From assembly GCA_035291545.1 (NCBI GenBank), contig DATDRW010000069.1, positions 1 through 64,000 of the forward strand: a stretch of DNA of 64,000 bases, read 5' to 3'. Origin of the DNA: UBA11373 sp035291545 (GTDB lineage Bacteria; Actinomycetota; Acidimicrobiia; Spongiisociales; UBA11373). The notes beneath the pieces are model-generated. The model saw only the letters and a program-made list of their open reading frames with translations, made no database searches and had not been told where the DNA came from. The stretch's first letter is position 1; each line of letters begins with the position of its first letter. Shown one piece after another: positions 24,746 to 34,500 of this stretch. The position numbers and the translations under genes are program-made.

Positions 24746-25462
24746 GTGGAAACCCGCGGTCGGCCAGACCCCACGACCCTCGCGTTCCACGCATCGCGCA
24801 TCGTCACCGACCTCGGCGTCCTCCTCATCCTGGCGTCGATGAACCTCACCTACGTCACCGCACCCGGAGGGGACCGCACGGCGATGGCTCTCGACGCCCT
24901 CCCGGCGCTATTGCTCGTCGCCCCGATCTTCATCGTCACGCTCCTCCCGGATCACACCCGTCCCCTTCCCCGCCCGGTTGCGTGGGGGGCTCTCGTGCTC
25001 GGCCTGGTCGCGTTCCCCTATGCCATCGTGAAATACCTCGATGCGGTCGTGCTCGCCGACACCCTCGACGGTACCCTCGGCCTCGGGGTGCGGCTGCTCG
25101 TGTTCGGCGCCTTCGTGACCATCGTCGGGATCGTCATCGGCCTCACCCGTTCGTGGATGGGACTCCCCTCCGGCGGATCGCCGACCCGGCGCACCGCGGT
25201 GCCGACGGCGCGGCGCGGTCCGGCGCCGGATGCGCCCGCCGTCAGCCGGGCCGAGGCGTCGCGTCCCCGACCGGCCCGGGCGGTGCCGGAGCAGAACCCG
25301 TTCACCGATCCCCTCTTCGATTCGCTCGAGATCCCGGAAACCCGCGCGCCGGAGGCCGCCTCGACGCGTCATCCGGATCTCGTGTACGACGCCGGGGGCG
25401 CCGCCGACCGGTCCGCCGACGAGGGCCCGGAACCACCGCGGGATCGACCGCCCGGTCGCTGA
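24746..25462 (+). CDS. Four-helix membrane protein with disordered tail, unknown function
   Basis: A 238-residue protein not assigned to a family. Four hydrophobic segments are visible at about residues 20-40, 52-70, 80-105 and 112-135, followed by a cytoplasmic-looking tail of about 95 residues rich in Pro, Arg, Ala and Asp. The GTG at 24746 has CCGGAGGCC about 5 bases upstream, a good ribosome binding site. It follows xpt by 27 bases and precedes another small membrane protein by 3 bases, so the three may be co-transcribed. No catalytic motif is visible. Confidence 0.72.
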   Translation: METRGRPDPTTLAFHASRIVTDLGVLLILASMNLTYVTAPGGDRTAMALDALPALLLVAPIFIVTLLPDHTRPLPRPVAWGALVLGLVAFPYAIVKYLDAVVLADTLDGTLGLGVRLLVFGAFVTIVGIVIGLTRSWMGLPSGGSPTRRTAVPTARRGPAPDAPAVSRAEASRPRPARAVPEQNPFTDPLFDSLEIPETRAPEAASTRHPDLVYDAGGAADRSADEGPEPPRDRPPGR

Positions 25463-25465
25463 ACC

Positions 25466-25843
25466 GTGCACCCCTGGCACCCGATCGCAATCGTCGGAAC
25501 GGCCTTCGCGGCACTGTCGATGCCCTTTCCCTTCGCGACGCTTCCCGTCCTCGGGGTGCTCAACGGGATCGAGGCCGATGCGTGGCCGTCTCTCATCCCC
25601 CTGCTCCCGCTGGTGCTGTTTGCTTCCATGGGCGATTGGGGACGGGGATTGCGGCCGACGGCCGCAATCGCGGTGATCGTGCCGGCGTGTCTCGCGGTCA
25701 TCTTCGCGGTTGCCAAGCTCGCCGATGCCGTCCTGGCCGTACGCGCTACGACCGGCGCATCGATGGGTGCTGGGGCGTTCGTCCTGCTCGGGGGAACCCT
25801 GATCGCTCTCGGCGGAGCGGCCGCAGCACTCAGCCGCGTCTGA
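25466..25843 (+). CDS. Small membrane protein, unknown function
   Basis: A 125-residue, very hydrophobic protein with about four predicted membrane spans (ranges near 5-30, 38-55, 64-85 and 95-120) and little soluble sequence. It begins with GTG three bases after the preceding membrane-protein gene and probably shares its transcript and perhaps a complex. Its stop codon directly abuts the stop codon of the convergent gene (TGATCA). No family was recognised. Confidence 0.68.
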   Translation: MHPWHPIAIVGTAFAALSMPFPFATLPVLGVLNGIEADAWPSLIPLLPLVLFASMGDWGRGLRPTAAIAVIVPACLAVIFAVAKLADAVLAVRATTGASMGAGAFVLLGGTLIALGGAAAALSRV

Positions 25844-26338
25844 TCAGAGTGTGAACGGGATGCCGATGGCGATGTAGAGAAAGCCGGCGACCGCCGACCA
25901 GAACGCCGTCGGGTTGGGTGGGGGACGCAGCCCGCGCCGAAGCCGCTCCATCGGATCACGGCGCTTCATCACCTTCCCGTGACGCACGTCGGCATCGTGC
26001 TCCACGTCGTCATCCTGGGTGTTGCGGGCTCCGACGAGCGCACCGGCCGCTCCGACCGCGATGTTGGCGAACCCACCGCCGCGGGCGCCGCCGGCGAGAA
26101 GGCAAAGCGTGCCCGACGCAAGCGAGCTGTAACCGAACGCATGGGTGAGACGCGCGCTGGATGCGAGGAAGATGACCAGGGCGATCACGCTGATCGCGAC
26201 AAGGCCGAGCAGGAAGACCTTGACGTACACCAAGAGCCGCTCGCGTAGTGGCTCGGCGACCCACAGTTTGTTCCGGGTATCCCAGCGCCGTCGTTCCAGA
26301 AACGTCCGCGGTCCCGGGGTGACCGGTGGCTGCTCCAT
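25844..26338 (-). CDS. Membrane protein with glycine-rich hydrophobic core, unknown function
   Basis: A 164-residue protein. After a basic, proline-containing N-terminus come a long hydrophobic segment (about residues 33-55), a glycine/alanine-rich hydrophobic stretch (LLAGGARGGGFANIAVGAAG, about 75-95), a charged loop (DDDVEHDADVRHGKVMKRRD) and a final membrane helix near the C-terminus. The ATG at 26338 is chosen because sequence upstream loses coding character and the DMT gene starts 61 bases away in the opposite direction. The family is not recognised. Confidence 0.6.
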   Translation of the reverse strand: MEQPPVTPGPRTFLERRRWDTRNKLWVAEPLRERLLVYVKVFLLGLVAISVIALVIFLASSARLTHAFGYSSLASGTLCLLAGGARGGGFANIAVGAAGALVGARNTQDDDVEHDADVRHGKVMKRRDPMERLRRGLRPPPNPTAFWSAVAGFLYIAIGIPFTL

Positions 26339-26399
26339 GTCCCGAGGGTAGGCGGATGCCGGTTCCGCGCACGACCGATGCGGGATATCCTCGCCGGTC

Positions 26400-27281
26400 G
26401 TGACCAGGACATCCCTCGCCGTGCTCTCGCTCGTGCTCGCCGCATTTCTGTTCGGAGCGACCTTCGTCGTGGTGAAGGATGCGATAACCGCACTGCCTCC
26501 CCTCGGGTTCGTCGGGTGGCGCTTCACCATCGGTGCCGCAGTACTTCTCGCCGTGTCCCGCCCCAAGGCCCGTCAGGCCGCGATCGCCGGCATCGTCGGC
26601 GGATTGTGGCTGTTCGCCGGATACGCCTTTCAGACGAAGGGCCTCGTGACCACCACCGCCTCGAACTCGGGGCTGGTCACCGGGCTCTACGTGGTATTCA
26701 CCCCGCTGCTCGCCGCCGCGGTGGGACGGCGCCGTCCTCGCCCCCTCGTGGTCACGGGTGCGCTGGTGGCGTTCGGCGGGCTGGCCGTCCTCACCATGTC
26801 GAGCACGCTCACGCTGCAGAGCGGCGACCTGTCGACGATCGCCGGCGCAGTCGGCTTCGCCGGCCACATCGTGTACCTCTCCCGGGTGGCACACCGGTAC
26901 CCGGTCGTCGCTTTCACCGGTGTCCAACTCGCCGTGGTCGGGGTCCTGGGGCTGACCTCGTCGGCCCTTTTCGAGGACTTCACCCTCCCCGGATCCGAAT
27001 CCGTCACCGCGCTCCTCGTCACCGGGATCGCAGTCGGCGCCGGCGCCTTCCTGCTGCAGGTGTGGAGCCAGACCGTGCTCGGTCCTTCTCGAACCGTACT
27101 GATCCTCGCTCTGGAGCCGGCATTCGCCGCGCTCACCGGGGCGGTCGTGCTCGGAGAGCGGCTCGGAATGCGCGGCGGCATCGGTGCCCTCCTCATCCTC
27201 GCCGGGATCTATGTCGTGCTCACCGCCACCGGGCCGGAAGACGACCTACCCACGGCCGAGTCGCTCTCGGCCGCCCACTGA
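26400..27281 (+). CDS. EamA/DMT-family transporter
   Basis: A 293-residue protein with about ten transmembrane helices formed from two EamA repeats, the drug/metabolite transporter layout. Typical stretches are AAFLFGATFVVVKDAITALPP with GFVGWRFTIGA in the first repeat, and WSQTVLGPSRTVLILALEPAFAALTGAVVLGERLG in the second, including the conserved glutamate-proline near the end. The GTG at 26400 gives helix 1 at the N-terminus. The substrate is unknown. Its last 36 bases overlap the end of the convergent small gene. Confidence 0.86.
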   Translation: MTRTSLAVLSLVLAAFLFGATFVVVKDAITALPPLGFVGWRFTIGAAVLLAVSRPKARQAAIAGIVGGLWLFAGYAFQTKGLVTTTASNSGLVTGLYVVFTPLLAAAVGRRRPRPLVVTGALVAFGGLAVLTMSSTLTLQSGDLSTIAGAVGFAGHIVYLSRVAHRYPVVAFTGVQLAVVGVLGLTSSALFEDFTLPGSESVTALLVTGIAVGAGAFLLQVWSQTVLGPSRTVLILALEPAFAALTGAVVLGERLGMRGGIGALLILAGIYVVLTATGPEDDLPTAESLSAAH

Positions 27282-27557
27282 AGGGTCGAGCGCATCGTCG
27301 TCCCGCCGCTGTTCGGCGATAGACCGCACGTGGAGCGCAGCCCGCAGCGCCACCAGCAGCAAGAACAGCACCAGTCCGAGCACGGCGAGGAGTTCCGGGC
27401 CGTCGAAATACGACGTGTGGCAGGCACCGATCCCCCCGGTGCAAAGCCCGAACCCATCGCCGCCTCCGGCGAGATCGAGCAGCACGATCAGCGGCAGCAA
27501 GGCCGCCGCCACGATCCCCACAATGATGCCGATGACGAGGATCCGGATCGAGGTCAC
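27246..27557 (-). CDS. Small two-helix membrane protein, unknown function
   Basis: A 103-residue protein with two clear membrane spans (about residues 5-28 and 55-78) joined by a short extracytoplasmic loop that has two cysteines (GFGLCTGGIGACHTSYF), possibly a disulfide. The C-terminal tail is charged (SIAEQRRDDDALDPSV). The GTG at 27557 is the first start that leaves a sensible N-terminal membrane helix. The gene overlaps the end of the DMT gene by 36 bases in antisense. No family was recognised. Confidence 0.6.
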   Translation of the reverse strand: MTSIRILVIGIIVGIVAAALLPLIVLLDLAGGGDGFGLCTGGIGACHTSYFDGPELLAVLGLVLFLLLVALRAALHVRSIAEQRRDDDALDPSVGGRERLGRG

Positions 27558-27700
27558 GGGGCAACGGTAGAACGGTTGGCGCCTTTGTCGGGGACACCCG
27601 GGCCGGCACCGGGGACAAGTCGACCGCCGGTCCCTCCTCCGATTGCCAGCGGCTACCCACGGCGGTACCGTCGCCGCACGGTGAATCACAAGCGTGTGAG

Positions 27701-29347
27701 ATGACCTCGGCGTCGACCTTCTATCAAGAGCCCTTCAGCGGGGACGAGGCCGCACTCCTCGGTCGCTACTTCACCAACACCGACGGCCCGGTCTTTGCGC
27801 TCATCAACCTCCCTGAAGTCGTCAAGGGTGCCCTCTTCGCCCGCTACAGCCGCAGCCCCAAGTCGTTGCGGAGGCTGTTCCTCGACGAGTTCTCGGCGGC
27901 ACCCGAGGTTGGGATCGGTGAGATCGCCGGGGCCCTCGGTGCCGAGGACGGCACGGTCCGGATGGCCCGGGCTGAAGAGTTGTACGCCAGAGTGTTCAAC
28001 CAGTACGGGGACGACTCGGTGGCCCAACTCGGGGCGATGCATCTCGCCTGCGAGCAGGCATCGAACGTGCTCACCAAGGTGCTCGAGTGGGGCCGCCTGG
28101 CCGCATACCTCGAACAGAGCACTCGCTACATGTTCTACGACGAGCGCCTCGGCGGCCGCTACCGCTACCGAGTCCCACCGGAGGTGGCCGGCTCGAGCCT
28201 GGAGGCCGACTTCACGAAGACCCTCGATTCCCTGTTCACCACCTACGGTGCGCTCACGCCCGGCCTGACGACCTACTACGAGACGCTATTCCCCAAGGCG
28301 GAAGGCGACTCGGGATTCGTGTACCGCAGCACGATCCGCGCCAGGGTGTGCGACGACCTCCGCGGCCTGCTCCCGGCCGCCACGATCTCCAACGTCGGCA
28401 TCCATGGCTCCGGACAGGCCTTCGAGATGCTGCTCCTGCGGATGCGGTCGCATCCGCTCGCCGAGGTGCGCAGCTACGCCGATCTCATGCTCACCGAGCT
28501 GCGCAAGGTTGCCCCGGCCTTCCTCCGCCGGGTCGACGTCCCCGACCGCGGGGGCGACTGGTCGCGCTATCTCGAAGAGACCGCGGCAGCGATGCGCCTC
28601 ATTGGTCGAGAATTCGACGCCACCCCACCCGACCGCCCCGAGGTGACCCTCGTGGAGTGGGATCCCGAGGCGGAGGCCAAGGTCGCCGCAGCAGCGCTCT
28701 ATGCGGTCACCGATCTCCCCGACGACGTGCTCCTCGAGCGGGTGCGGGCACTCCCCGCGACGGAACGGCTCCGGCTCATCACCGGCTACACGGGCGACCG
28801 CCGCAATCGCCGTCACAGGCCCGGAAGGGCGTGGGAGCGCACCGGCTACCGGTTTGACATCCTGTGCGACTACGGCATCTTCCGCGACCTGCAGCGCCAT
28901 CGCATGCTCACGATCGAGTGGCAGCGGCTCGGCACCCACCATGGGTTCATCGTGCCTCCGTCGATCGACGAGCTCGGCGAGCAGACACGCTGGCGAGAGG
29001 CGATGGAGGGCGCGGCCGTGCTCGCCGGTCGGCTGGCTGCAGCGCTCGGTCCCGAGGTCGCCCAGTACGCGGTCCCCTTCGCCTACCGGGTTCGCTTCGT
29101 CATGCAGCTCAACGTGCGCGAGGCGCTTCACCTCCTGGAACTCCGTACTGCGCCGGGCGGGCACCCCGACTACCGCAGGGTATGCCAGGAGATGCATCGC
29201 CTGATCCGCGACCAGGCGGGACATGTCGCGCTCGCCGAGGCGATGCGGTTCGTCGATCACTCCGACACTGATCTGGGGCGCCTCGACGGCGAGCGGCGGG
29301 CCGCGGCCAGACGCGCCGCCGCCGGGGTGGGCGATCCCGACGACTAG
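27701..29347 (+). CDS. Double-length ThyX-like protein (duplicated Thy1 domain)
   Basis: A 548-residue protein, more than twice the length of ThyX (about 230-250 aa), built from two ThyX-like halves. The first (about 1-290) holds EWGRLAAYLEQSTRYMFYD and a second-helix match ISNVGIHGSGQAFEMLLLRM followed by HPLAEVRSYADLML. The second (about 300-535) holds DLQRHRMLTIEWQRLG and YRVRFVMQLNVREALHLLEL. ThyX makes dTMP using FAD and methylenetetrahydrofolate, with a signature RHRxxSxNExS. Neither half keeps it whole: the first has the EQSTRY end, the second the RHR start. It may be a divergent thymidylate synthase or a relative with another role. No thyA was seen. Confidence 0.78.
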   Translation: MTSASTFYQEPFSGDEAALLGRYFTNTDGPVFALINLPEVVKGALFARYSRSPKSLRRLFLDEFSAAPEVGIGEIAGALGAEDGTVRMARAEELYARVFNQYGDDSVAQLGAMHLACEQASNVLTKVLEWGRLAAYLEQSTRYMFYDERLGGRYRYRVPPEVAGSSLEADFTKTLDSLFTTYGALTPGLTTYYETLFPKAEGDSGFVYRSTIRARVCDDLRGLLPAATISNVGIHGSGQAFEMLLLRMRSHPLAEVRSYADLMLTELRKVAPAFLRRVDVPDRGGDWSRYLEETAAAMRLIGREFDATPPDRPEVTLVEWDPEAEAKVAAAALYAVTDLPDDVLLERVRALPATERLRLITGYTGDRRNRRHRPGRAWERTGYRFDILCDYGIFRDLQRHRMLTIEWQRLGTHHGFIVPPSIDELGEQTRWREAMEGAAVLAGRLAAALGPEVAQYAVPFAYRVRFVMQLNVREALHLLELRTAPGGHPDYRRVCQEMHRLIRDQAGHVALAEAMRFVDHSDTDLGRLDGERRAAARRAAAGVGDPDD

Positions 29348-29407
29348 TGCCGCGTCACGCAACGTCTGGCGCGGTCACGACGGCCCCCGACGCCACCGGA
29401 CGGGGCA

Positions 29408-29620
29408 TTAGCCGGCCAGCGGGATACGCAGCACCAATCGATCCCCCTCGACCGCCGCCTCGGCGTCTGCGATCAGCGAGTAGTCGACGAAGTCCTGCTG
29501 CGCCGACGCCAGGAAGCGGCGGCGGGCCTCCCCCTCCAGGGGCGGCACACCTCGCTCCTTGACGGCGGCGGCGCGGTCGCGGAAACGCTTGCGGAAAACG
29601 TCGATGTCGAACTCGGCCAC
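29408..29620 (-). CDS. Small conserved-looking soluble protein, unknown function
   Basis: A 70-residue acidic/basic protein (FDIDVFRKRFRDRAAAVKER, ending EGDRLVLRIPLAG). No family was recognised. The GTG at 29620 has GGGGAGGAAC just upstream, which decides the start over a GTG 21 bases earlier. It stands alone on the minus strand between the ThyX-like gene and the ArsA-like pair. The coding call rests on the ribosome binding site and codon usage. Confidence 0.55.
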   Translation of the reverse strand: MAEFDIDVFRKRFRDRAAAVKERGVPPLEGEARRRFLASAQQDFVDYSLIADAEAAVEGDRLVLRIPLAG

Positions 29621-29734
29621 GTTCCTCCCCGACGGCTTCACACCAGGCTAGGCCGTTCGCCGCCTACCCTCCCCCCTCGGCAGCCGTCCCCGTCCGGCCG
29701 GTCCGGTTGCGAGTGTCCTTGTAGTCGAGCCTGG

Positions 29735-30589
29735 ATGAGAGCGGTGCTGAACCGACGGCTGCTGCTGGTCACGGGCAAGGGAGGCACGGGCAAGAGCGCC
29801 GTGGCCGCCTCGCTGGCCGTCGCCGCCGGCCGGCGCGGATTGCGGGTCCTCGCCCTGGCGATGGACCATGGAGCCGGCCTGGCCCGTCACCTCCGGGCCA
29901 CCACGCTCGGTCCGGCACCACAACGCTGCGGAGACGTCCACGTCGCCGTCGTCGACCCGGTCGCCGCCCTCGACGAGTACCTGCGGATGCGGGTACGGGT
30001 GCCCCGCCTGGCCGCGGTGAGCCGGGTCTTCGCCGCGGTCGTCGAGACCGTGCCCGGTGTGCGTGACACCACCATGATCGGGAAGGTCGTCTTCGAGTCG
30101 ACGCGCCCCCGGTGGGATCTCGTCGTTGCCGACGCTCCCCCGACCGGGCAGGTGTCCTCCTTCCTCGAGGCCCCGGCGACCATCGCCGGCCTCGTCCCCG
30201 GTGGCGCCGTCCGCGACCAGGCCGCGTGGATGCGTTCCGTGTTGGCCGACCCTCAACACACCGGACTCGTCGTCGTCGCCACACCGGAGGAGTTGCCGGT
30301 GACCGAGGCGAAGTCGTTCATGGCCGGGGTCACCGCGAGCCGTACCGCCGCCGTGGCGGCGTCGGTGGCCAACAAGGTGCTGCCGGCGCCCGATTTCGAC
30401 GGTTCCGCTCTTGCCGGCACCACCGACTCGTCGAGCCGCCAGGCGGGCGCACTCCACCTCGCCCTCATCGAACGACAACAGGGCCACCTGATGGACCTGA
30501 AGGCGGATCGCACCATCCCGTTCCTCTTCGGGATGCGCACGGCCGGTGAGACCACAGAGCGCATCGCCGACCTCTGGGGGACGGTTTGA
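29735..30589 (+). CDS. ArsA/Get3-family ATPase, first of a pair
   Basis: A 284-residue ATPase of the ArsA/Get3 branch of SIMIBI P-loop proteins. The deviant Walker A with signature lysine is LLVTGKGGTGKSAVAASLAV. LVVADAPPTGQVSSFLEAP matches the D-A-P-P-T-G-H-T-L-R-like switch motif, and LVVVATPEELPVTEAKSFM matches the family's nucleotide-sensing region. The P-loop partner aspartate region is altered (LAMDHGAGLARHL). It overlaps the second ATPase by TTGA. The arrangement resembles the Rv3679-Rv3680 pair of Mycobacterium tuberculosis. Arsenite export is unlikely, because no ars genes are near. Confidence 0.87.
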   Translation: MRAVLNRRLLLVTGKGGTGKSAVAASLAVAAGRRGLRVLALAMDHGAGLARHLRATTLGPAPQRCGDVHVAVVDPVAALDEYLRMRVRVPRLAAVSRVFAAVVETVPGVRDTTMIGKVVFESTRPRWDLVVADAPPTGQVSSFLEAPATIAGLVPGGAVRDQAAWMRSVLADPQHTGLVVVATPEELPVTEAKSFMAGVTASRTAAVAASVANKVLPAPDFDGSALAGTTDSSSRQAGALHLALIERQQGHLMDLKADRTIPFLFGMRTAGETTERIADLWGTV

Positions 30590-31593
30590 CCCGGGTCACC
30601 CTCGTCATGGGCTCGGGCGGGGTCGGAAAGACGACGATCGCGGCCGGTCTCGCCGCATTGTCGGCGCAGCGGGGGTCACGCACCCTGGCGATCACGGTCG
30701 ACCCGGCGCGTCGCCTCGCCGACGCCTTGGGGGTGGCGGTCGGCCTCGATCCCGGGGCCGTTGCCGGCTGGCCGCGACTCGATGCCTCCATGCTCGACGC
30801 CGCCGCCGCGTGGGAGAGCATCGCCCGTACCCACGCCGACACGGCCACCGCGGCACGGCTCCTCACCAACCCGTACTTTCGAGCGGTCGCCGACCGCTTC
30901 CCGTCGGGCCAGGCCTACGCCGCCGGCGAGGAAGTCCTTCGTCATGCCCACGGCGGTTCTTACGACCACATCGTGGTCGACACCCCGCCGGCCGACGGGG
31001 GCCTGACGTTTCTCGCTGCACCGCGCAACATCAGGACCCTCATCGCGGGACGGGCGCTCCGCCTCCTCACCGGTCCCCGTCTCCCGGGGCGCCGACTCAT
31101 CTACTCGATGACCGCCCGCCCCGCGTTGATGATCGCCGACTCGGTGCTCGGGGGCCGCCTCCTCGAGGACGTAGCCGAGTTCTTGCTCGACCTGAGCACG
31201 ATCTACCCCGGGGTCGCCCGGAGGTCGCGCGAGGTGGAGCGTCTGTTCTCCGCGGCGACGATCGTTGCGGTGGCAACGCCCGATCCGGGGCCGATCGCCG
31301 AGGCCCGGCGGCTCATCACGGATCGGATCGGCACCACCGACTCGCCGCAAATCATGGTGTTCAACCGGGTGCTCCCCCCGGAATGGGCGAGCGCTCCCAG
31401 AGCCGCCGACCCGATCGGCGCCAACCTGCAGCGCTGGGCGGCCGAGGCGAGCCGCCACGACGCCCTGCGACGCGCCTTCGCCGCCAACACCGGCGTCAAT
31501 CCTTTGACCATCCCCTGGTTGCCCGAGGCCCCCGGCACTCCGCAAGGGCTCGCCGACTTGATGGCCGCCGCCGGACTCGAACCCCTCAGCTGA
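30586..31593 (+). CDS. ArsA/Get3-family ATPase, second of a pair
   Basis: A 335-residue partner of the preceding ATPase. Its P-loop is TLVMGSGGVGKTTIAAGLAA, in which the signature lysine of deviant Walker A proteins is replaced by serine. TITVDPA-like LAITVDPARRLADALG is the switch I region and IVVDTPPADGGLTFLAAP the switch II region. The middle contains a hydrophobic helical insertion (TLIAGRALRLLTGPRL), as in Get3-like proteins. The TTG start at 30586 overlaps the previous stop. Its end overlaps the convergent dnaE by 8 bases. A heterodimer with the first protein is likely but inferred. Confidence 0.87.
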   Translation: MTRVTLVMGSGGVGKTTIAAGLAALSAQRGSRTLAITVDPARRLADALGVAVGLDPGAVAGWPRLDASMLDAAAAWESIARTHADTATAARLLTNPYFRAVADRFPSGQAYAAGEEVLRHAHGGSYDHIVVDTPPADGGLTFLAAPRNIRTLIAGRALRLLTGPRLPGRRLIYSMTARPALMIADSVLGGRLLEDVAEFLLDLSTIYPGVARRSREVERLFSAATIVAVATPDPGPIAEARRLITDRIGTTDSPQIMVFNRVLPPEWASAPRAADPIGANLQRWAAEASRHDALRRAFAANTGVNPLTIPWLPEAPGTPQGLADLMAAAGLEPLS

Positions 31594-34500
31594 GCACTGA
31601 ATCGGCGCCGAGCAGCGCCCGCAGATCGGCGTAGAGGGCGGCACGCGGCTCGACGGCGTGCTGCGATCCGATGCGCACCACCGTGGTCTTGCCTTCGGTC
31701 TCCAGGTGGGCGTACACCGGCACCGTGCCGGGATGATCGGCGAGAATCGCCCCCAGCCTGGCGACGAGGTCCGCCGACATCGCCGCCGCCCGCACCCGCA
31801 GACGGACCGCGTGCTCCCGGGTGAGGTCGGGTTCGGACAGGTCGAGGGCGATGAGCTTGAGATCGTCTCCCCGCTGATCGACACGCGCCTTGACGACGAG
31901 GATGGCGTCCTCGCGAACGAAAGGTCCCTTCTCGGCGACCACCCGCGGAAAGCACACGACCTCCACGCTCGCCTCGAGGTCCTCCAGTGCGAAATAGAGC
32001 ATCGGCTCTCCATTGCGGGTGTACCTGCGGCTGACCCCGGCGACGATGCCTCCGACGGTGACCGTGGTCCCGTCGGCGACTTCGTCGAGCGATGCAATCG
32101 AGGCACGGGCCAGCGCGCGCAACTGGCTCTCCACTCCCAGCAAGGGGTGATCGGAGACGTAGAGCCCGAGCATCTCCCTCTCGAAGGCGAGTTTGACCTT
32201 CTTGTCCCACTCCTGGAAGGGGATGTCGACAGTGCCCGCCCGAACCGCGGGCTCCTCGGCTCCGAACAACGAGAACTGGCCCATGTCCTCGGCGCGGCGC
32301 CTGGTGATCGCAGCTTCGATCATCTGCTCGTACACCGTGATCAACCCCTTGCGGGAGGCGCTCGTAGTGTCGAAGGCTCCCGCCTTGATCAGCGACTCGA
32401 TGGTCCGCTTGTTGAGCACCGCGGGGTCGACCCGGTCGACGAAGTCCTGGAACGAGGCGAAGACGCCGTTCTTGCGCCGCTCCTCGGTGACCAACTCGAC
32501 AACACCCTCTCCCACGTTTCGGATCGCCGACAATCCGAACGGGATCGACCCGTTGCGGGCGACGAAATCCGACTCGGAGGCGTTTACGTCGGGGACGAGC
32601 ACCCGCACCCCCATGGTGCGGCACTCGCTGAGATACACCGCCGTGCGGTCCTTGTCGCGCTTCGACGAGGTGAGGAGTGCCGCCATGTACTCGGCCGGAT
32701 GATGCACCTTGAGCCACGCCGTCTGATAGGCGACCAGGGCGTAGCCGGCGGCGTGCGGCTTGTTGAACCCGTAGCCGGCGAAATGGGAGACGAGGGCGAA
32801 CAGCGACCGAGCCAGTTCGCGGGGATGGCCCTGCGAGACACATCCCTCGACGAAACTCTCCTCCTGCCTGGCCATGACCGCCGGGATCTTCTTCCCGATG
32901 GCCTTGCGCAGGGTGTCGGCCTCCGCCAGTGAAAAACCCGCCATCACCTGGGCGGACTGCATCACCTGCTCCTGGTACACCATGATGCCGTAGGTCTCCG
33001 ACAGGACCGGCTCGAGGTCGGGATGCGGGTATTCGATCGGCGACCGCCCGTTCTTGCGATCGGCGTACAGGAGGTGGGTACCGGCGCCGAGCGGACCCGG
33101 GCGATACAGCGAAATGAGCGCCATGAGATCCTGGAACCGGTCGGGCCGGAGGCTGCGCATGAGCGACCGCATCCCCGAACCCTCGAGCTGGAACACGCCC
33201 ATGCCGTCGCCGCGGGAGAGCATCTCGTACACCACCGGGTCGTCGAGGGCGACGCCGTCGATGTCGGGGCGGGTCCCCGTGTTCTCCCCCACCAGCTCCA
33301 GACAGCGTTCGATCGTGGTGAGGTTGCGCAGCCCCAAAAAGTCCATCTTGAGCAGCCCGAGCTGTTCGATGGCGTGCATCTCGAACTGCGTCACCACCTC
33401 GGCGTCTTCGCCCTTCCGTTGGATCGGGACGATCGAGGTGAGCGGCTCCGGCGAGATCACCACCGCGGCGGCGTGGATCGAGTCCTGGCGTCGCAGTCCC
33501 TCCAGACCGCGGGCGGTGTCGATCACCCGGCGGGCGTCGGGATCGGACGCGTAGAGCTCGCGCAGACCGGAGGCGTTTGTGAAGTAGTCCCGCTCGTAGT
33601 CCTCGGCCCCCGGTCCGGGAGGCGTGAGGCATTGGTCGATCGTGGCATCCCGCCCGAGGATCGCCGGGGGCATCGCCTTGGCGATCCGGTCGCCGAGCCC
33701 GTAGGTGAAGCCGAGCACCCGTGCCGAATCACGCACGGCCTGGCGCCCCTTGATGGTGGAGAAGGTGACGACCTGGGCGACGTGGTCGGAGCCGTACTTC
33801 TCCGACGCGTACCGGATCATCTCCCCGCGGTACCGCTCGTCGAAGTCCATGTCGATGTCGGGCATCTCCCTCCGCCCCGGGTTGAGGAAACGCTCGAAGA
33901 TGAGCCCGAACGTGATTGGGTCGACCTCCGTGATCCGGAGGCAATAGGACACGATCGAACCACCGGCGGATCCCCGCGCGGGCCCGGTGCGGATCCCATG
34001 CTCCCGGGCGTGCCGGATCAGGTCCCACACGATGAGAAAGTAGGCCGGGAAACCCATGGTCTCGATGACGGACAGCTCGTAGTCGAGCCGTTCGGCTACC
34101 GCTACGGGGATCGGGTCCCCGTAGCGGACCCGTGCCCCCTCGAAGGCGAGACGCCGCAGGTAGGAGGACTCGGTCTCGTCTGCCGGAACCGGAAAGTGGG
34201 GCAGCAGGATGTTCCCGAACTCCATCCGCACCTGGGCCCGTTCGGCCACGAGCAGGGTGTTGTCGCAGGCACCGGGGAAACCGTCGTCCGGGAACAGGGC
34301 GCGCATCTCCCGGGCGGTCTTCACGTAGTAACCGCTCCCCTGGAAGGAGAAGCGCGTCGGATCCGACATCACCGAGCCGGTCTGGATGGACAGCAGGGCG
34401 TCATGGGCCTCGGCCTCCGACTCCCGGGTGTAGTGGCAGTCATTGGTGGCGAGCAGCGGTGCGCCGATGTCCCGCGAGATCTGGAGCAGGTCGGGGAGTA

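Noticed and set aside
29735..31593. Arsenite-export ATPases (ArsA)
   Set aside because: No arsB, arsR, arsC or arsD is near, the metal-binding cysteines of ArsA are not evident, and the pair matches the Get3-like actinobacterial genes instead.
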